Part shown: in pieces, positions 6,792-15,787 of the stretch
Numbering within the stretch: position 1 is the first letter of the stretch
Layout of the letters: each line of letters opens with the position of its first letter
Assembly (NCBI GenBank): GCA_017645765.1
Contig: JAGCNV010000016.1
Span: 1-36,315, forward strand
DNA: 36,315 bases
Reading direction: 5' to 3'
Origin: a bacterium
Lineage (GTDB): Bacteria; UBP6; UBA1177
Notes under the pieces: model-generated
The model's database searches: none
Seen by the model: only the letters and a program-made list of their open reading frames with translations
Told to the model about the DNA's origin: nothing
Translations under genes and position numbers: made by a program

Positions 6792-8447
6792 TTACAGAAC
6801 TACCGATTCTTTGTGAACACCGAAAACTTCTTCAAGAGTTCCTGCGATTTCGCCGAGTGTCGCATACTGTTTTACAGCATCGAGGATCTTCGGCATAAGG
6901 TTGTCGCTGGTCTGAGCCGTAGCCTTAATGATTGCGAGGTGTCTCTTGACGGCATCGTTATCGCGGTTTTCTTTGACAGCCTTGATTTTAGCGATCTGAG
7001 CGACCTGGATTGACGGGTCGACTTTGAGCAGGTTAGCCGGAGCGGGTTCCTTGATCTGGAACTTGTTGACGCCGACAACGACCTGTTCGCCGCTTTCGAC
7101 TTCAAGCTGATAGTGGTATGCGCTGTCCTGGATTTCCTGCTGTACGAAACCTTTTTCGATCGCTTCGACCATTCCGCCGAGTTCGTCGATGCGAGCGATG
7201 TATCCTTTAGCCTTTTCGTAAATGCTGTCGGTAAGAGCTTCGATGTAGTAACTTCCTGCGAGCGGATCTATTGTGTCTGCAACGCCGCTTTCGTAAGCTA
7301 CGATCTGCTGCGTTCTGAGTGCAATCCTGACGCTGTCTTCGGTCGGAAGAGCAAGCGCTTCGTCACGGCTGTTTGTGTGGAGTGACTGGGTTCCGCCGAG
7401 AACCGCCGCCAAAGTCTGGATAGCAACACGGACGATATTGTTGTCGGGCTGCTGCGCGGTGAGCGTGCATCCTGCCGTCTGAGTGTGGAAACGGAGCATC
7501 TGCGATTTCGCGCTCTTCGAATTGAAGCGGTGCTTCATGATCTCAGCCCAGAGTCTTCTTGCAGCGCGGAATTTTGCAACTTCCTCAAGAAGGTTGTTGT
7601 TTGCGTTGAAGAAGAAGGAAAGACGCGGCGCGAAAACGTCAACGTCAAGTCCTGCCTTGATTGCTGCTTCAACGTAAGCGATACCGTCGGCAAGGGTGAA
7701 AGCGACTTCCTGAACGGCATTCGAGCCTGCTTCGCGGATGTGGTAACCCGAAATCGAAATCGTGTTCCACTTCGGAACGTTCTGCGCACAGAAAGCAAAA
7801 ATATCGGTGATAAGTCTCATCGAAGGCTTCGGCGGGAAGCGGTAAGTGCCTCTCGCGATGTATTCCTTGAGAATATCGTTCTGAATGGTTCCGGTAAGTT
7901 TGTCAGCCGAGAAACCCTGCTTTTCAGCAACTGCGATATACATCGAAAGAAGGACAGAAGCGGTTCCGTTGATGGTCATTGATGTCGAAACATCGCCCAG
8001 CGGAATACCGTCGAAAAGAATTTCCATATCTTTGAGAGAGTCTATTGCAACGCCGACTTTTCCGACTTCACCGTCACTCATCGGATGGTCTGAGTCGTAA
8101 CCGATCTGCGTCGGAAGGTCGAAAGCGACCGAAAGACCGGTCTGACCGTTGCCGAGAAGGTATTTGTAACGTTTGTTAGATTCTTCAGCCGTTCCGAAAC
8201 CTGCATACTGACGCATCGTCCAGAATCTGCCGCGGTACATCGTGGGCTGAACGCCTCTGGTGAACGGATATTCGCCGGGCACGCCGCGTGTCTCAAGGTA
8301 TTTTTCATCCTCGTTTTCAGGAATGTAGAGAGGTTCTACAGTTTCGCCGTAGGATGTTTTGAAGCGCTGCTTCCTTTCGGGGAACTTTGCAACAGCCTTG
8401 CCGTAACTACCGGCTTTCCAATTCTCGAATGTCTCTTTTACTGTCAT
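6792..8447 (-). CDS. mcmA1: Methylmalonyl-CoA mutase, large (catalytic) subunit of the split type
   Basis: The 551-residue protein is the TIM-barrel half of an adenosylcobalamin-dependent mutase that interconverts methylmalonyl-CoA and succinyl-CoA. It stops where single-chain enzymes continue into the B12-binding domain, so a separate small subunit with the DxHxxG motif is needed. None is in the window. Signature pieces are [18 protein letters not shown] (68-85), [13 protein letters not shown] (190-202) and [11 protein letters not shown] (231-241). Tyr81, Arg199 and His236 align with Tyr89, Arg207 and His244 of the Propionibacterium enzyme. Keeping Tyr and Arg favours methylmalonyl-CoA over isobutyryl-CoA as substrate. 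A GGAG ribosome site precedes the ATG. It is convergent with the flavodoxin and divergent from the sulfatase. Confidence 0.95.
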   Translation of the reverse strand: MTVKETFENWKAGSYGKAVAKFPERKQRFKTSYGETVEPLYIPENEDEKYLETRGVPGEYPFTRGVQPTMYRGRFWTMRQYAGFGTAEESNKRYKYLLGNGQTGLSVAFDLPTQIGYDSDHPMSDGEVGKVGVAIDSLKDMEILFDGIPLGDVSTSMTINGTASVLLSMYIAVAEKQGFSADKLTGTIQNDILKEYIARGTYRFPPKPSMRLITDIFAFCAQNVPKWNTISISGYHIREAGSNAVQEVAFTLADGIAYVEAAIKAGLDVDVFAPRLSFFFNANNNLLEEVAKFRAARRLWAEIMKHRFNSKSAKSQMLRFHTQTAGCTLTAQQPDNNIVRVAIQTLAAVLGGTQSLHTNSRDEALALPTEDSVRIALRTQQIVAYESGVADTIDPLAGSYYIEALTDSIYEKAKGYIARIDELGGMVEAIEKGFVQQEIQDSAYHYQLEVESGEQVVVGVNKFQIKEPAPANLLKVDPSIQVAQIAKIKAVKENRDNDAVKRHLAIIKATAQTSDNLMPKILDAVKQYATLGEIAGTLEEVFGVHKESVVL

Positions 8448-8478
8448 TTTTAACTCCTAAATTAAGTGAAAAAACTCG

Positions 8479-8490
8479 AATCGCGCGATT
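8479..8490. promoter_or_regulatory. Candidate operator palindrome at the mutase promoter
   Basis: AATCGCGCGATT is a perfect 12-nt palindrome. It overlaps the proposed -10 box (8488-8493) and start site of the mutase promoter, the usual place for a repressor to bind. No regulator gene is adjacent. Confidence 0.4.
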
Positions 8491-8516
8491 TTATTTAGTG
8501 CGCCGGAAAATGCAAA
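8488..8516 (-). promoter_or_regulatory. Putative promoter of the methylmalonyl-CoA mutase gene
   Basis: On the minus strand TTTGCA (8511-8516) is 17 bp from TAAAAT (8488-8493). The expected start near 8481 gives a leader of about 33 nt to the ATG at 8447. Confidence 0.45.
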
Positions 8517-8647
8517 GAAAAAGTTCAAGAAAAAGACCTTAAAAACAGAAGGCAAAAACATCAGTTTATTTTCAGAAAATTCGATATTTTAATGAAAGTT
8601 GCTATAAAGTTCCGGTTTTTTGTTTTTTTGCTTTGGACAGAGGTTGT

Positions 8648-10498
8648 ATGCTTGAATCAGTAAAAAAAATCTTAAAATTCAAAAATCCTCAGTCTTATTC
8701 ATATTTTATTCTGATTTTTTCGGTTTACTGGTCGATGAAGTTTTTTCTCGGCTTCTATATGTTTGATAAAGTCGGAAGTGATTCGCTTGTTTTTGTTCCG
8801 CCTTTTTCGCTCATTTTAAATGTGACCGATGTTTTTTTCTGTCTGATTGCAGCATATCTCATTGATTTTATTGCAAGAAATAACAAAATCGCGTTTTTTG
8901 TCCTGACTTGGGCAACTTTTCCGCCGATCTATTATTTTGCGATAAAAGGCTACATAATTTACCTCTATTTCCACGGTTTTGTTAACTTCGGGCTGAATAA
9001 TTTCCTCGGCTCGAAAGGAAACGAAACTGTGAATTTCGTTCTTTACGCTCTTGATGTCTATGCCGTTATGTTCCTTATTTTTTTGCTGATTATTACGGTT
9101 CTTTATCTTATTTTTGCAAGAAAATCCGGCAGTTATATCGCTAAAAAAGCTCCTCTTCTTCCGCTTTTCTTTCTGGTTGCTGCCCTTTTGATGCTTCCCT
9201 TCAGAATCGCTTTTTCTGAGAAGTGCGAACGGATCGAAGCAAGCCCTCTTTTCGAGCTTCCTTTAAGTTACATCACGATGCCGGATTATATGCCGAAAAC
9301 TTATTCAAAAGATTTCACTCCGCCTGAAAAACTGATCTTCGGCAAAGAAAAAAGCAGTGTCAAAGTGGAGAAAGGAGAACTCAAAAAGAAGAGAAACATT
9401 CTTCTTTTACTAATAGAATCAACACCTTATACAAAAAAAGACAAACTTGGATTTTTCAGATACTTCAATAAAAATTCGGTCGAGGCGACCAATTTCAGAG
9501 CATGTTTCCCGGGAACGACAAGGTCAATGATTTCAACGATGTGCGGAACTTACAGCGGGACTGAGTTTACGGCTCTGACGCGTTATCAGCCCGATTTCAA
9601 CTGCACTTCATTGCAGAAAAAACTTGGTGAAAACGGCTACAGAACAGGGCTTTTTTCGGCTGTGAACCTTTCTTACGACGAATTTGACCAGGCAAAAATG
9701 CTTAGAGATTTCAGCGTGATAGAAGAGCCTTCGACTTTGACGAAACGCTATCAGCCGAAAAAAATCCACGGAACCGGAAACGCGATAGAAGAAGAGATTC
9801 CGATTGAGGAAATCATAAAATTTATGAAAAAAGACGAAAATCCGTTTTTCGTTTTTTACTATGTTTACTGGACTCACAGCCCATACGAGCATCCTTTCAA
9901 AGCGACAGGCTCGCTTCCACTTGAAGAGCGCTACGACGAATCGCTGAAATATGTCGACGAGTCAGTTCAGAAACTCTTTGAAAAGATGAAGGAAAACGAT
10001 CTTTTCGATGAAACCGTGATAATCGCGACTTCCGACCACGGTCAGGCTTTCGGCGAGCATCCAGGAAACTACACCCACAGCAACTACATTTACGAAGAGT
10101 CGGTAAAAGTTCCGTTTATAATGCGAAGCCCCGATTTTCCAGAGCAGAAACAGACAGTTGATGTCGATGCGGCACATTTTGACATTCCTGCGACGATTCT
10201 TGATTTTGCCGGAATAAATCAACCTGAAAACTGGGACGGTCAGTCGCTGATTTCAGGAAATTATCAGCAGAAACCGCGACTTACATTTGCACGCGGCATT
10301 GTTTACAGCGACGGAATTTTGGACAGCAACTACAAATATATCTACTATCCAGACGGAAAAAAAGAGGAACTTTTCGATTTAAGCCTTGATCCGCTCGAAA
10401 AAAACAATATCGCCGCAGAAAACAAGGAAAAAACTGAGAAATATAAAAAACTTTTTCAGGAATGGATCCCTTGGCAGCAAGATCGTATAACGAAATAA
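8648..10498 (+). CDS. Membrane-anchored sulfatase / LTA-synthase-like phosphotransferase
   Basis: The 616-residue protein has about five membrane helices in residues 15-190, then an extracytoplasmic alkaline-phosphatase-superfamily domain. The domain starts with NILLLLIEST (250-259, metal-binding Glu257). The expected nucleophile region FRACFPGTTRSMISTMCGTY (283-302) has candidate Thr290/Thr291, and TSDHGQAFGEH (461-471) supplies Asp463 and His464. This layout is that of LtaS/OpgB/EptA-like enzymes, which move phosphoglycerol or phosphoethanolamine onto envelope glycans or lipids. The exact donor and acceptor cannot be told. An in-frame TTG at 8633 is possible, but the ATG at 8648 has AGAGG just upstream, so I chose it. 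Its TAA ends at 10498, directly against the stop of the convergent PKS gene. Confidence 0.88.
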   Translation: MLESVKKILKFKNPQSYSYFILIFSVYWSMKFFLGFYMFDKVGSDSLVFVPPFSLILNVTDVFFCLIAAYLIDFIARNNKIAFFVLTWATFPPIYYFAIKGYIIYLYFHGFVNFGLNNFLGSKGNETVNFVLYALDVYAVMFLIFLLIITVLYLIFARKSGSYIAKKAPLLPLFFLVAALLMLPFRIAFSEKCERIEASPLFELPLSYITMPDYMPKTYSKDFTPPEKLIFGKEKSSVKVEKGELKKKRNILLLLIESTPYTKKDKLGFFRYFNKNSVEATNFRACFPGTTRSMISTMCGTYSGTEFTALTRYQPDFNCTSLQKKLGENGYRTGLFSAVNLSYDEFDQAKMLRDFSVIEEPSTLTKRYQPKKIHGTGNAIEEEIPIEEIIKFMKKDENPFFVFYYVYWTHSPYEHPFKATGSLPLEERYDESLKYVDESVQKLFEKMKENDLFDETVIIATSDHGQAFGEHPGNYTHSNYIYEESVKVPFIMRSPDFPEQKQTVDVDAAHFDIPATILDFAGINQPENWDGQSLISGNYQQKPRLTFARGIVYSDGILDSNYKYIYYPDGKKEELFDLSLDPLEKNNIAAENKEKTEKYKKLFQEWIPWQQDRITK

Positions 10499-13400
10499 CT
10501 ATTTGATTTTACTGACTTTTAAATCAGAAATCCCGATGAGTTTCCTCCCTGAATCGTCGCAGAGGGAAATCGATTTTTCATTTGCAAGACAGATTCCGCT
10601 TTCCGGAATTTTATGAGAGAAAAATTCGATTTTTCCGATCGAGACAGGAAGGACAAGCTTGTTTGCCATAACAAGAGCCGTCTGAAGCATTGAATCTATC
10701 AGAGTCGGGAAAATCGTTGCAGATTTTTTGAAATCCGAGAATGAAATAGAGCGTTTTTCGCCTCTTTTCCAAGTTGCGGCGCAGCTGTTTTCTTTCAAAG
10801 AGACGATTTTTTCGAGATGACGGAAAAATTTTCCGTGGAAAAGAGGATACGGGATGAATTTTTCAATATCTATTGGATTTTTCAACGCTTTCGGAAGAGA
10901 AACCAATTCACTCGTTTTTTTTAGATTATCATAATAAAATTCACATGTTACAACATTATTCGTGAAACCGTCAAGACTTGTTCTTATGACTGAAACAATC
11001 AAATTGTCAGAATTTTTTGAAACCGCCGAAAACGAACGGATTTCAACCGGCGACGAATCGGAAAAAATAACAGGAGAATTGATTTTTATGTTTTTTATTT
11101 CGCAAAGTTTCTTCTTCCCGGCAATAGAAGCGGCGTTTTTGGCAAGAAGTTCAAGCAAAAGGACAACCGGCATGACAACCGCGCCGCCAATCACATGGTC
11201 AAGGAGATAATTATCCTGATTTATTGACATTTTTGTCTGTGTTACGATTTCGGTATCCGGAATAAAGCGGAGTATTCTCACATTTTTGGCTTCGTTGAAA
11301 ACTTCGGATTCAGTGTATAAATTTGCTTCCAGATGCTGGGCAAGCCTGCCTGAGACAACTGAAATCCTTGAATCGGAATTTATTATGTTTTTATATGCCT
11401 CAATGCCGTCGTGAGTGGAAAGCGGAACGACTCCGACACTTTTCAAATATTCTAGAACATTGTCTTTTTTACCCATTCCGGTTTCGTTCCAGACTGTGTA
11501 ACCGATTGATTTTGCTGAAACATTCATTTTATTTAACAGCAGACACAAATAATCGAGCCAGCTGTTTGCAAAAGTGTAGTCAGCCTGCATCCTCATTCCG
11601 GTTTTTGCAAGAACAGACGAAATAAGGTGAACAAATTTCAGGTTTTCGGTTCCGCAGACCGATAAAATGTTGAGCAGACTGAAAACTTTGACAGCCAGAC
11701 ATTTATCAAAACTGCTTTTTTCCATATCTTTGAAAAGAGCATAGTTACTGATACCTGCACCGTGCAGGATCCCTGCAAAATCGCCATGTTTTTTAATTAT
11801 TTCTTCAATGATTTTCTTAGTTTCCGCACTGTCGGAAAGATCACATGAATAGTAAAATACTTCTTTAGCATTCTCTTTCAAACGGGCTAAATTTTTCGCA
11901 GTTTCCGAACCGGTTTTATAAATATTTTCGCTTTTGGTTGAAGCTATCACAACGAAACGTCCGTGCAAAATCCTGCTAAGAGCGAGAGCGTGCTCAAAAG
12001 TTATCCCCTTCGCTCCGCCGGTAACAAGAACAAGATCGTCTTCTTTAACCAATTCACTGATTTTATTTGATTTTTCATTAACTCTTTTAACAGCAGCCCA
12101 GGTTTTTCTATTAAGATTTTCATCGTAAACAACGTGAGTTTTTCCGTCGGAAACAACGCTGGATTCTTTTTGAACAAGAAGAGAAACGATCGAATCATCG
12201 ATTTTTTCATGTATCGAAAGAAGGAGAAATTCTCCTTTCGTGTATTCCAGACGCAAAGTTTTCAGTATTGCTGCAACCGGATTCATAGAACCGCTTAAAT
12301 CGAAGAAACGCGAGACAAAAATCACGCGGAATTTTGAATGGATAGGATCCTTGTCTTTAAGAAAACACTTCAAATCAGCAAAAATTTTGCTTGAAAATGC
12401 TGAAATGCTTTCGCCCAAACAGTCGAAATTATTGCTATTTTTAATTTCATCAAGATAAACGATCTTAGTTTCGGTATTTTCTGCAGAATCATTTTTCCTA
12501 TATTTGAAAAACGGTGCATCGCAAAGTTCCATCTCAAAAGTTCCAGTCCAGTCAGGAATAACTCCGGGAGTCGTGACAAGAGCTTTTTTGTCGTTTCTTA
12601 AGTCGGTATCGGAATATTTTTCGGAAATATCGGCAAGCATTGTCTCAATTATTTCGCGGATAGTTGATTCGGAAAAAAGGGTTGGACTCCCGATAATTTC
12701 ATCAGGACAGAGCTTTCTTCCCAAAGCGAAAACAAATTCAGCCCCTTTCAGCGAATCCAAGCCGAGATCGTATTTCAGATTCATATCAATATTCAGAGTT
12801 TCTTTCGCAAAACCTGTTTTTGCAGCAATCCAGTTCAAAGCAAAATCGTAGATATTTTCATCGTTTTCCGATGTTTTTCCATCTGGAATTTTGTTTTCCG
12901 TTGGTTCTTTTTCCAAAGGATTTACGATGAATGAATGCTTCGGCAGACTGTCAAAATCAAAAGACAAGTCTTTGCTTTCATTAGATACATTTCCGTTGGT
13001 ATAAAGTGCTGCAAGAACAGAAAGAAGCGAACTCTGCGGAGTTTTTTCTGAATTGTCAAAGGCAATACAGTTTTTATCTTTTAAAATGTCCGAAACCAGA
13101 GAAGTCAGAACATTTTTCGGACCGCATTCGATGAAAAGTCGTACCCCCGATTTTTCCATATTTCGGATCGTATTCAGGAAATTAACAGGTTTCAGAATCT
13201 GCTGCGAAAGATATCCTGCAAAATCGCAAGTTTCCGATTCTTCAGCATAAACTGTTGAGAATATTGAACTTTTCTTTTTATTAAAATGAATTTTTTCGAG
13301 GAATTTTTTGAAATCTCTAGCAGCATCTTTCATAAAATCAGAGTGGAATGCATTGGAAACATTAAGTTTTTTGTAGCCGACGGAAAGAATATCAAGCAAT

Positions 13401-15640
13401 CTGACAAGTTTTTCGATTTCAGTTTCAGCTCCGGAAATAACGACCTGCTTTTCGGAATTTATGTTGGCAAAAGCAAGTTCAGTTTTTGAACTTTTCAAAA
13501 TGTTTTCTGCAGTCTCAATATCGCAGAAAAGTGCTATCATGCCAGTGTTTTCAGTGCTTTCCGACATCAGTATGCCGCGTTTTGCCGCGATTTTGACGGC
13601 ATCTGTATCGGAAATTATCCCGTCAGCGCACAAAGCTGTTATTTCACCCAGACTGTGACCGGCAAAACAGATATTTGTGATAGAATATTTTTTAAGCAGA
13701 TCAAGAATTACCAGAGTTGTTGCAACGATTGCAGGCTGAGCGTATTTTGTCTGAGTTATAAGTTTATCAAGTTTTGAGAGTTCAGATTCCGAATGTTTCC
13801 AGCGTTCTTCGAGCACGAATTGCGCTATACCTTCGGGAATTATTTCTTTTATTGCGGCATCAAGTTTGTCGAAATATGTCTTTTCTTCCGGAAAATATTC
13901 AAAAATTCCGGCAAGCATTCCGAAATACTGGCTTCCCTGCCCCGGGAAAAGCAAAGCTGCTTTTGAAAAACTCTCTTTTTTTTCTGCGATCTCATTCAAA
14001 AGAGCTTCGCACTTTTCCTGGAATGAAGAAGGATCGTATGCCACGATCGCAACTTTGCAAGCGCTTGATTTTATTGATTTATTGTAAGAGTCCGCAAAAT
14101 CTGAGATTTCAGAAAAACTCATATTTTTCGCAACTTTCGCGATTTTTTTGATTTCATCTTTGAGAGCGTTTTTCGTCGCAGCGGAAACCATGAAAATGAA
14201 AGAACTTTTTTCAGGTTCAACTTTTGCCGCAGGATAGATTTTCCTAATATCTTCAGGAATATATTCTTCCATTGTGATGTGTGCATTTGATCCGCCGAAG
14301 CCGAAAGCACTGACTGAAACTCTTCTTTTGTGGTTTTTCGGAAGCCATACCCTGCCTTCCATTGACGGTTGCAGGATTTCGGGCGGTCTCCCGAAAGCTG
14401 AATTCGGAATAAAGCAGCCGGTTGTCGGAGGAATGAAATGATTTTCGAGCGCGAGCAGTGCTTTTATCGCGCTGAAAGCCCCTGCGGCCGCTTTAAGATG
14501 ACCGATGTTGGCTTTCAGGCTTCCGATGAAAGACGGTTCTTTTTTCTTTCTGCCCATAACCGAAAGCAGAGCCTCGATTTCAGCCGCGTCGCCCCGTGCT
14601 GTTCCTGTGCCGTGACCTTCAAAATAATCAACTGAATTTATTGAATATCCCGCTTTTTCGTAAGTTTTCCGGAGAGCGACTGCCTGACCTTCAGCTTTAG
14701 GAGCAGTTATCGCCTCCCCGCTTCCGTCGGAAGAAAACGCAAATCCTTTGATTACAGCTTTCGGCGTAAAACCGAAATTCAGAGCGGTTTTGAGGTCTGC
14801 AAGAAGCAGTAGTCCGCATCCTTCACCCGGCAGCATACCGTTTGCGCGGGCATCGTAAGGGAGAATATTTTCTTTCGCGAAAGCTCCGACTTTGGAAAAA
14901 CCGACATATTCAAACGGATCGAGACTGATATCGACTCCGCCGCAGAGAACAAAATCAAGGTCACCGGATTCAATCGCGAAACAGGCGTTTATTACCGAAA
15001 GCAGAGAAGACGAACACGCGCCGTCAACAGTATATGCGCCGCCACGGAAATCGAAAAAGTTTGCGATTCTCCCGGCAATAATGTTCGACATTCCGCCCGG
15101 AAGCGAATCTTCATTGATTTCAGGCAGCATGCTGACCATATCTTTTTCAAACTGAGCCGAAATTTCAGCTTTTGTCTCAGAATCCAAGTCAAAATGGTTC
15201 AAAGCCCGATTCAAGCGGTCATTTATCGTGCTGAAACGCGATTTCAGAGTGAAACTTCTCGCAAATTCGCCGGTAATGCTGTTGCCGATAATTACACCTG
15301 TACGCTCTTTATCAACATCTTTCAAATAATTGAATTTACTCAGCAATTTCTCAGCAGTGTCAAGAGCTAGCCAGTGGGCGATGTCATAATGTTCCGCACT
15401 CAGGGGAGAAATTTTATAATGCAACGGATCAAATTTCCAATCAGTGATCAACGCCATGAGCCGTGTCGCGCTTTTTTCAGGAATATTGCCGCCTCTTGCG
15501 TAGTAAAGTTCTTCCGGCAGCCTGACATCAGGCATGATCCTGAACTCTTTTTTGCGGTTTATAACGATTTTCCAGACATCTTCCGGCGTTTTTATTCCCG
15601 GACCGATGCACGAAAAATCAAGAACGGCGACTGATCTCAA
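10499..15640 (-). CDS. Iterative type I polyketide synthase, PksE-like (KS-AT-ACP-KR-DH)
   Basis: The 1713-residue protein has these domains. KS, about 1-460: VDGACSSSLLSV with Cys209, EGHGTGT with His343, NIGHLKAA with His381. AT, about 560-860: PGQGSQ 566-571, GHSLGE with Ser663, His766. ACP, about 925-1000: DLGLDSLKG with Ser963. KR, about 1200-1430: VTGGAKGITFEHALAL, Ser1341/1342, Tyr1355, Asn1359. DH, about 1470-1713: His1482 in HxxxGxxxxP, and Asp1649/Gln1653. Order and wording (HWLALDTA, GYTVDGAC-like, YDARANGMLPGEGCG, LHGAG, ADYTFANSWL, VWNETGMG) resemble enediyne PksE synthases, which make linear polyenes from malonyl-CoA. The C-terminal phosphopantetheinyl transferase domain of PksE is missing, and no thioesterase is nearby. 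Start is TTG at 15640 with GGAG 6 nt upstream; no in-frame ATG exists before a TAG. Confidence 0.92.
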   Translation of the reverse strand: MRSVAVLDFSCIGPGIKTPEDVWKIVINRKKEFRIMPDVRLPEELYYARGGNIPEKSATRLMALITDWKFDPLHYKISPLSAEHYDIAHWLALDTAEKLLSKFNYLKDVDKERTGVIIGNSITGEFARSFTLKSRFSTINDRLNRALNHFDLDSETKAEISAQFEKDMVSMLPEINEDSLPGGMSNIIAGRIANFFDFRGGAYTVDGACSSSLLSVINACFAIESGDLDFVLCGGVDISLDPFEYVGFSKVGAFAKENILPYDARANGMLPGEGCGLLLLADLKTALNFGFTPKAVIKGFAFSSDGSGEAITAPKAEGQAVALRKTYEKAGYSINSVDYFEGHGTGTARGDAAEIEALLSVMGRKKKEPSFIGSLKANIGHLKAAAGAFSAIKALLALENHFIPPTTGCFIPNSAFGRPPEILQPSMEGRVWLPKNHKRRVSVSAFGFGGSNAHITMEEYIPEDIRKIYPAAKVEPEKSSFIFMVSAATKNALKDEIKKIAKVAKNMSFSEISDFADSYNKSIKSSACKVAIVAYDPSSFQEKCEALLNEIAEKKESFSKAALLFPGQGSQYFGMLAGIFEYFPEEKTYFDKLDAAIKEIIPEGIAQFVLEERWKHSESELSKLDKLITQTKYAQPAIVATTLVILDLLKKYSITNICFAGHSLGEITALCADGIISDTDAVKIAAKRGILMSESTENTGMIALFCDIETAENILKSSKTELAFANINSEKQVVISGAETEIEKLVRLLDILSVGYKKLNVSNAFHSDFMKDAARDFKKFLEKIHFNKKKSSIFSTVYAEESETCDFAGYLSQQILKPVNFLNTIRNMEKSGVRLFIECGPKNVLTSLVSDILKDKNCIAFDNSEKTPQSSLLSVLAALYTNGNVSNESKDLSFDFDSLPKHSFIVNPLEKEPTENKIPDGKTSENDENIYDFALNWIAAKTGFAKETLNIDMNLKYDLGLDSLKGAEFVFALGRKLCPDEIIGSPTLFSESTIREIIETMLADISEKYSDTDLRNDKKALVTTPGVIPDWTGTFEMELCDAPFFKYRKNDSAENTETKIVYLDEIKNSNNFDCLGESISAFSSKIFADLKCFLKDKDPIHSKFRVIFVSRFFDLSGSMNPVAAILKTLRLEYTKGEFLLLSIHEKIDDSIVSLLVQKESSVVSDGKTHVVYDENLNRKTWAAVKRVNEKSNKISELVKEDDLVLVTGGAKGITFEHALALSRILHGRFVVIASTKSENIYKTGSETAKNLARLKENAKEVFYYSCDLSDSAETKKIIEEIIKKHGDFAGILHGAGISNYALFKDMEKSSFDKCLAVKVFSLLNILSVCGTENLKFVHLISSVLAKTGMRMQADYTFANSWLDYLCLLLNKMNVSAKSIGYTVWNETGMGKKDNVLEYLKSVGVVPLSTHDGIEAYKNIINSDSRISVVSGRLAQHLEANLYTESEVFNEAKNVRILRFIPDTEIVTQTKMSINQDNYLLDHVIGGAVVMPVVLLLELLAKNAASIAGKKKLCEIKNIKINSPVIFSDSSPVEIRSFSAVSKNSDNLIVSVIRTSLDGFTNNVVTCEFYYDNLKKTSELVSLPKALKNPIDIEKFIPYPLFHGKFFRHLEKIVSLKENSCAATWKRGEKRSISFSDFKKSATIFPTLIDSMLQTALVMANKLVLPVSIGKIEFFSHKIPESGICLANEKSISLCDDSGRKLIGISDLKVSKIK

Positions 15641-15670
15641 ACATATCTCCTTTTTCTAACCGCCAATTAT

Positions 15671-15734
15671 TTGTCGATATTTCGTAATTTCGAGATTTCG
15701 ACACTTCGAGGCGGTGAAATCGAATTATCGACAA
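15671..15734. repeat. Inverted repeat in the PKS leader
   Basis: TTGTCGATA (15671-15679) and TATCGACAA (15726-15734) are exact inverted complements about 46 bp apart, between the proposed TATAAT promoter and the PKS start. The bases between are rich in TTCG/TCGA steps. They could fold as a leader hairpin or be a two-site operator. Confidence 0.45.
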
Positions 15735-15742
15735 GAGCAACA

Positions 15743-15781
15743 AAAACCGCGCTATTATACTCAATTTTTCAGGAATTGCGA
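15743..15781. repeat. 39-bp direct repeat, copy 1, with a TATAAT box toward the PKS
   Basis: These 39 bases are identical to 17525-17563. The copy lies 6 bp past the stop codon of the AAA-ATPase gene. On the minus strand it contains TATAAT (15754-15759) with a weak TTCGCA 17 bp upstream, so it can serve as the PKS promoter with a leader of roughly 105 nt. It also contains a small CAATT...AATTG stem. Confidence 0.9.
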
Positions 15782-15787
15782 AAGATT

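Noticed and set aside
10499-15640. A true enediyne biosynthetic cluster
   Set aside because: The synthase is PksE-like, but no E3, E4, E5 or E10 homologue, resistance protein or tailoring enzyme is present on either side within the window.
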